The notes under the pieces: generated by a model
Told to the model about the DNA's origin: nothing
Databases searched by the model: none
The model's input: only the letters and a program-made list of their open reading frames with translations
NCBI GenBank assembly: GCA_902363515.1
Contig: CABJAN010000002.1
Location: 62,001 to 126,000, forward strand
DNA: 64,000 bases
Direction: 5' to 3'
Source of the DNA: Bacillota bacterium
Lineage (GTDB): Bacteria > Bacillota > Clostridia > Lachnospirales > Lachnospiraceae
In this document: piece by piece, positions 60,778 through 64,000 of the stretch
How positions within the stretch are numbered: the first letter of the stretch is position 1
Layout: each line of letters begins with the position of its first letter
Made by a program: the position numbers and the translations under genes

Positions 60778-62310
60778 TCACTGTTCCTCCTGCTCTGTGG
60801 CTGTTTTTTCTTTTAATTCTATGACTAAATCCAGTACACTGTCAATGGTTGCTTTTTTCGCCATATAGGTTTCCATTCCAACAGCATCTGCCTCTGCCTT
60901 GGTTTGTTTTCCAATGCAGGCAGCCCGAACCTTTGTATAGTCCAATCCTTTGGTTGCTTTTACAAAGCCCCGCACGGTAGAAGCACTGGTAAATACTGCA
61001 CAATCAATTTCTCCATTTTCAAACGCTTGCTTCTCATCAATAGTTTCCTGGCTTTCATAGAAGGTGTCATAGGTGGGGATATCCTCTACGATTAAGTCAG
61101 GTTTTGCTTCCAGCCCCCTGAGAATTTCCTGATTGCCTATGGCAGCTCTTGGAATTAAAATATGTTCTCTTCCTATGCATCTTTCACACAATTCTCTTCC
61201 CAGGGTTTCTCCATCATACACTTCCGGAATGAAATCTGGGAAACATCCACGTTCCTCCAAAGCTTTTGCCGTACCTTTTCCAATGGCTGCAATATGAGTA
61301 CCATGCAGTCTTCTGATATCTGTTTTGGTCTTTTGCAGTTCCTCAAAGAAAATTCTTACACCTGTGGGACTGGTAAAGGCAATCCACTGATAGGATTCCA
61401 GTTTTTCAAAGGCTGCATACAATCTACTCTGGTCTTCTAATGGAGTTGTGCGAATAGCTGGAAGTTCCAGAACCTCTGCACCTAAATTCCGCAATTTTCC
61501 AGCCATCGTGGAAACTAGTTCTCTTGGTCTTGTTACCAGAACTTTATATCCTGCCAATGGCAATTTTTCATACCAAGCAAACTCCTTAGCCAGAGCGCAC
61601 ACCTTTCCTACCACAATAATAGCCGGTGTCTCAATCCCCTGTTTCCTTACCTCCTCTTCCAAGGTAGAAACCGTAGCAACAATGCGTTTTTGTCCTGCTG
61701 TGGTGCCTTTTTGCAAAATGGCTGCTGGCATATGAGGACTCATTCCAGCCTCAAGAAGCGCCTGGCAAATATCACTAAGAGCGCTAACTCCCATTAAAAA
61801 TACCAGGGTTCCTTGGGTTCGTACCAAAGCTTCAAAATCAATATCATAAGCCGCTCCTTGCTTTTTATGCCCTGTAATAATATGCAAAGAAGAGGTAAAA
61901 TCACGGTGAGTCACTGGAATTCCATTATAAGCCGGCACTGCAATGGGAGAAGTTACCCCTGGAATAATCTCATAAGGAATGCCTTCCTGCACCAAAAGTT
62001 CCAACTCTTCTCCCCCCCGTCCAAACAGGAAAGGATCACCACCTTTAAGGCGTACCACACGCTGCCCTTTTTTTGCCTCCTGTACCAGAACTTCATTGAT
62101 TTTTTCCTGTGGCATGGTATGATTGGAGGCTCTCTTTCCCACATTGATGCAATGGGCTGTCCTGGGAATCTGAGAAAGTACTCCTTGTCCTACCAGACTG
62201 TCATACACCACCACATCTGCCTGTTGTAATATCTGCAATCCTTTCATAGTAAATAAGCCCAAATCCCCTGGTCCGGCACCTACCAACCATACTTTTCCTA
62301 TACTTGTCAT
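60778..62310 (-). CDS. cobA-hemD: Uroporphyrinogen-III C-methyltransferase / uroporphyrinogen-III synthase fusion
   Basis: A 510-residue bifunctional protein. Residues 1-245 are SUMT, with VWLVGAGPGDLGLFTMKG, the RLKGGDPFLFGRGGEE loop and GVTSPIAVPAYNGIPVTHR. Residues 255-500 are HemD (GYKVLVTRPRE...IAFTSPTGVRIFFEEL...AIGKGTAKALEERG...FTSASTVRGF). It closes hydroxymethylbilane to uroporphyrinogen III and methylates it to precorrin-2. Such fusions are common in Clostridia and commit the pathway to siroheme or cobalamin. It starts 7 nt after hemC. Confidence 0.95.
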   Translation of the reverse strand: MTSIGKVWLVGAGPGDLGLFTMKGLQILQQADVVVYDSLVGQGVLSQIPRTAHCINVGKRASNHTMPQEKINEVLVQEAKKGQRVVRLKGGDPFLFGRGGEELELLVQEGIPYEIIPGVTSPIAVPAYNGIPVTHRDFTSSLHIITGHKKQGAAYDIDFEALVRTQGTLVFLMGVSALSDICQALLEAGMSPHMPAAILQKGTTAGQKRIVATVSTLEEEVRKQGIETPAIIVVGKVCALAKEFAWYEKLPLAGYKVLVTRPRELVSTMAGKLRNLGAEVLELPAIRTTPLEDQSRLYAAFEKLESYQWIAFTSPTGVRIFFEELQKTKTDIRRLHGTHIAAIGKGTAKALEERGCFPDFIPEVYDGETLGRELCERCIGREHILIPRAAIGNQEILRGLEAKPDLIVEDIPTYDTFYESQETIDEKQAFENGEIDCAVFTSASTVRGFVKATKGLDYTKVRAACIGKQTKAEADAVGMETYMAKKATIDSVLDLVIELKEKTATEQEEQ

Positions 62311-62316
62311 TTGCTT

Positions 62317-63207
62317 TTACCCATCCTTCCTGCACATTTCCTGAAGCCGCTTTGCCAAAGTAACCCCCATCTTACTGGCCTCCTGCTTTTTTCCGGTTAT
62401 GCTGCCTTTTTTATAATTTCCTGTGTCCTCATCATAATAAAGTCCCAGTAAAGTCATGGTATCTTCCTCAATGATTCCATGGGCTGCAATTGGTGAAGAA
62501 CAACCTCCGTCCAAATATTTTACAAATGCCCGTTCCCCTGTTGCAGCGTAAAAACCATCTTCATCCTGAAAGCCTTCCAGATAAGAGACATCCTCTCCTG
62601 CTCTTCCTTGAACTGCTAAAATTCCCTGTCCTGCTGCTGGAATCATTTCTTCTGGCTCAAAGTATCTGGAAATCCTATTTTCCAATCCCAACCTTTTCAA
62701 TCCTGCTGCTGCCAGAATTAGAGCGCTGTACTCTCCACTGTCCAGTTTTGACAGTCTAGTCTGTACATTCCCCCTGACACTTTTACATACTGCATTTGGA
62801 TATATGCTCTTTAACTGGAGAATTCTTCTCTGACTGGAACATCCTATGGGTTTTGTAAGGTCTAATTCTGTTTCTCCTTGTGGCAAAACCAACACATCTC
62901 TTGGGTCTTCTCTCTTGGAAAAAGCCACCAAAGGCAGCTTACTTGGCACTTCCATAGGCATATCCTTCAAGCTATGTACGGAAATATCACTTTTCTTTTC
63001 CAACAAGGCTTTGTCTAATTCTTTCACAAACAGCCCTTTTCCCCCAATTTTGTCTAAGGTTTTATCTAAAATCTTATCTCCCGTTGTCTTCATAGTCAGA
63101 ATTTCCACCTGAGTCATAGGGGCATGTTCTTCAATATATGCCTTTACCATTTCACTTTGTATCACCGCAAGTTTGCTTTCTCTGCTGCCGATTATCACCT
63201 TTCTCAT
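62317..63207 (-). CDS. hemC: Hydroxymethylbilane synthase (porphobilinogen deaminase)
   Basis: A 296-residue enzyme: IGSRESKLAVIQSE, FVKELDKALLEKKSDISVHSLKDMP, the catalytic Asp in KSDISVHSLKD, SSQRRILQLKSIYP, and the dipyrromethane cofactor cysteine C236 in LDGGCSSPIAAHG. It polymerises four porphobilinogens. Its ATG overlaps the stop of the preceding dehydrogenase gene. Confidence 0.97.
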   Translation of the reverse strand: MRKVIIGSRESKLAVIQSEMVKAYIEEHAPMTQVEILTMKTTGDKILDKTLDKIGGKGLFVKELDKALLEKKSDISVHSLKDMPMEVPSKLPLVAFSKREDPRDVLVLPQGETELDLTKPIGCSSQRRILQLKSIYPNAVCKSVRGNVQTRLSKLDSGEYSALILAAAGLKRLGLENRISRYFEPEEMIPAAGQGILAVQGRAGEDVSYLEGFQDEDGFYAATGERAFVKYLDGGCSSPIAAHGIIEEDTMTLLGLYYDEDTGNYKKGSITGKKQEASKMGVTLAKRLQEMCRKDG

Positions 63208-63686
63208 TCTGCTTCCTCCTTGCTGATTTTTAAAGCTTTTTCCATCTCCTGCCTTACCTGCTTCACTTTTTTATGGTCTTTTCCCCCTCCATTGATTCCT
63301 ATGACAATGTCTCCTTGTTCCAGAACTGCTGGAAAATGAAAATCACATTTATTCTGATTATTAGCAATATTTACTAAAATCCCAAGACATTTGCAGGCAC
63401 TGTAAATATCTTCGTTCACTTTTGGGTCATCTGTAACAGCCAATACCATATGAGCATCATATAAGTCTTCCCGATCATAGCACTTTTGTTCATATACCAC
63501 TTCCCCTTGCTCTGCCAGTTTCAAAATTTCTTCTGAAGCTTTTGGGGCAATGACCTGAATTTCTCCCAGAAAAGGAAGCAGGGTTTTCACTCTTCTGGTG
63601 GCAATTTTCCCTGCTCCCACAACCACTGCCTTTTTTCCTGTCAAGTCTACAAACAGAGGAAACAATTTCTTCTCTTTATTCTTCAT
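63204..63686 (-). CDS. Precorrin-2 dehydrogenase / sirohydrochlorin ferrochelatase-like protein
   Basis: A 160-residue NAD-binding protein with LFPLFVDLTGKKAVVVGAGKIATRRVKTLL (Rossmann motif GAGKIA), VLAVTDDPKVNEDIY and VNIANNQNKCDFHFPAVLEQGDIVIGI. It matches the N-terminal Rossmann part of CysG/Met8 and oxidises precorrin-2 to sirohydrochlorin; it is shorter than CysG (about 210-residue module) and probably lacks chelatase activity. ATG at 63686 (MKNKEKK; GGAG upstream) overlaps the end of hemA. Confidence 0.88.
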   Translation of the reverse strand: MKNKEKKLFPLFVDLTGKKAVVVGAGKIATRRVKTLLPFLGEIQVIAPKASEEILKLAEQGEVVYEQKCYDREDLYDAHMVLAVTDDPKVNEDIYSACKCLGILVNIANNQNKCDFHFPAVLEQGDIVIGINGGGKDHKKVKQVRQEMEKALKISKEEAE

Positions 63687-64000
63687 ACAGCCGCTCCAAT
63701 CCTTCCACACAACTGATAAATTCCTTGGGTTCCAGAAAATCCCGAAGTCCGAAAATCATTTTATTTACCACATTTCCTGCCGCATGATCCATGGCCTGCA
63801 GTAATTCTTCTCTTGCGGATTCCTCCATGGGAGTTTTTCGCAAAATCTTCATAATCCGCAGGTTAAAGTCTTCCACTGCCTCTGCCTTGATTTCCTGGAT
63901 TCTGGGAATCAGTTCTCTTCCCTGATACCAGTTATAGAAATCCTCAATTTCTTCTGCCAGAATCTTGCCGGCTTTTTCCATGCTTTCCCGAAGAGCCGGA
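63676..64000 (-). CDS. hemA: Glutamyl-tRNA reductase, C-terminal part (cut by window edge)
   Basis: The open frame runs to the window edge: PALRESMEKAGKILAEEIEDF, then YNWYQGRELIPRIQEIKAEAVEDF, and helices with AREELLQAMDHAAGNVVNKMIFG. This is the helical dimerisation domain of GluTR. The catalytic and NADPH domains lie outside the window. It begins the hem cluster and makes glutamate-1-semialdehyde for hemL. Confidence 0.85.
   Translation of the reverse strand, partial: PALRESMEKAGKILAEEIEDFYNWYQGRELIPRIQEIKAEAVEDFNLRIMKILRKTPMEESAREELLQAMDHAAGNVVNKMIFGLRDFLEPKEFISCVEGLERLYEE

Noticed and set aside
1-64000. CRISPR arrays, tRNA or rRNA genes
   Set aside because: No regularly spaced repeat array, and no tRNA- or rRNA-like sequence was recognised by eye on either strand. 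A covariance-model scan could still find small RNAs.

Overview
The window looks like a chromosomal segment of a low-GC, Gram-positive, spore-forming gut Clostridium relative, most likely family Lachnospiraceae. The reasons are the strong AGGAGG-type ribosome binding sites, several Bce/Vex-type peptide-sensing ABC modules, a VanG-type ligase with a VanT racemase, a Csp-like subtilase beside a cysteine-rich small protein, and a hemA-hemC-hemD-hemB-hemL cluster. Genus cannot be fixed from the sequence alone.

Layout. 1-21.2 kb, all minus strand: cell-envelope stress modules, namely a Vex/Vnc-like unit (response regulator, kinase, two FtsX permeases, the last cut by the window edge), a Bce-like ATPase with two permeases (3.7-8.7 kb) and its regulator/kinase pair (8.8-10.5 kb), a MacB-like ATPase with two 793-residue permeases (10.5-16.0 kb), and a regulator/kinase/ATPase/permease operon (16.2-21.2 kb). 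Promoter regions here carry 11-bp tandem direct repeats typical of OmpR-family regulator sites. Two of them, 5 kb apart, share the same repeat at the same distance from the -10 box, which predicts one regulon. 21.4-26.1 kb: blaI-blaR1 (plus strand) and two paralogous lipoprotein-like genes (minus strand). BlaI-type boxes occur at both promoters, and no beta-lactamase gene is present. 26.2-30.1 kb: a duplicated module of membrane proteins and leucine-rich-like proteins; both leucine-rich-like copies are broken. 30.4-33.8 kb: vanG overlapping vanT, with no vanXY.

33.8-40.7 and 48.1-49.4 kb: a minus-strand island of small, partly duplicated cytosolic, membrane and lipoprotein genes that resembles an array of immunity-type genes. 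It is interrupted by a roughly 7.4-kb integrative element (about 40.67-48.11 kb) that split one host gene into two recognisable halves. The element carries Tn916-type int and xis, a MobT/Rep-like gene, a nested palindrome that may be its transfer origin, an XRE regulator, and a lactococcin-972-like bacteriocin operon (prebacteriocin, 650-residue membrane protein, ABC ATPase) as cargo.

49.6-54.4 kb: an MMPL/RND transporter translationally coupled to a large secreted coiled-coil-like protein, behind a promoter with a TetR-like palindrome. 54.6-58.5 kb: subtilase, Cys-rich small protein, membrane-anchored MutS-like ATPase. 58.5-64 kb: tetrapyrrole genes read as hemA (partial), a precorrin-2 dehydrogenase, hemC, cobA-hemD fusion, hemB, hemL, which supply uroporphyrinogen III and precorrin-2 for siroheme or cobalamin. 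No rRNA, tRNA or CRISPR array was seen.
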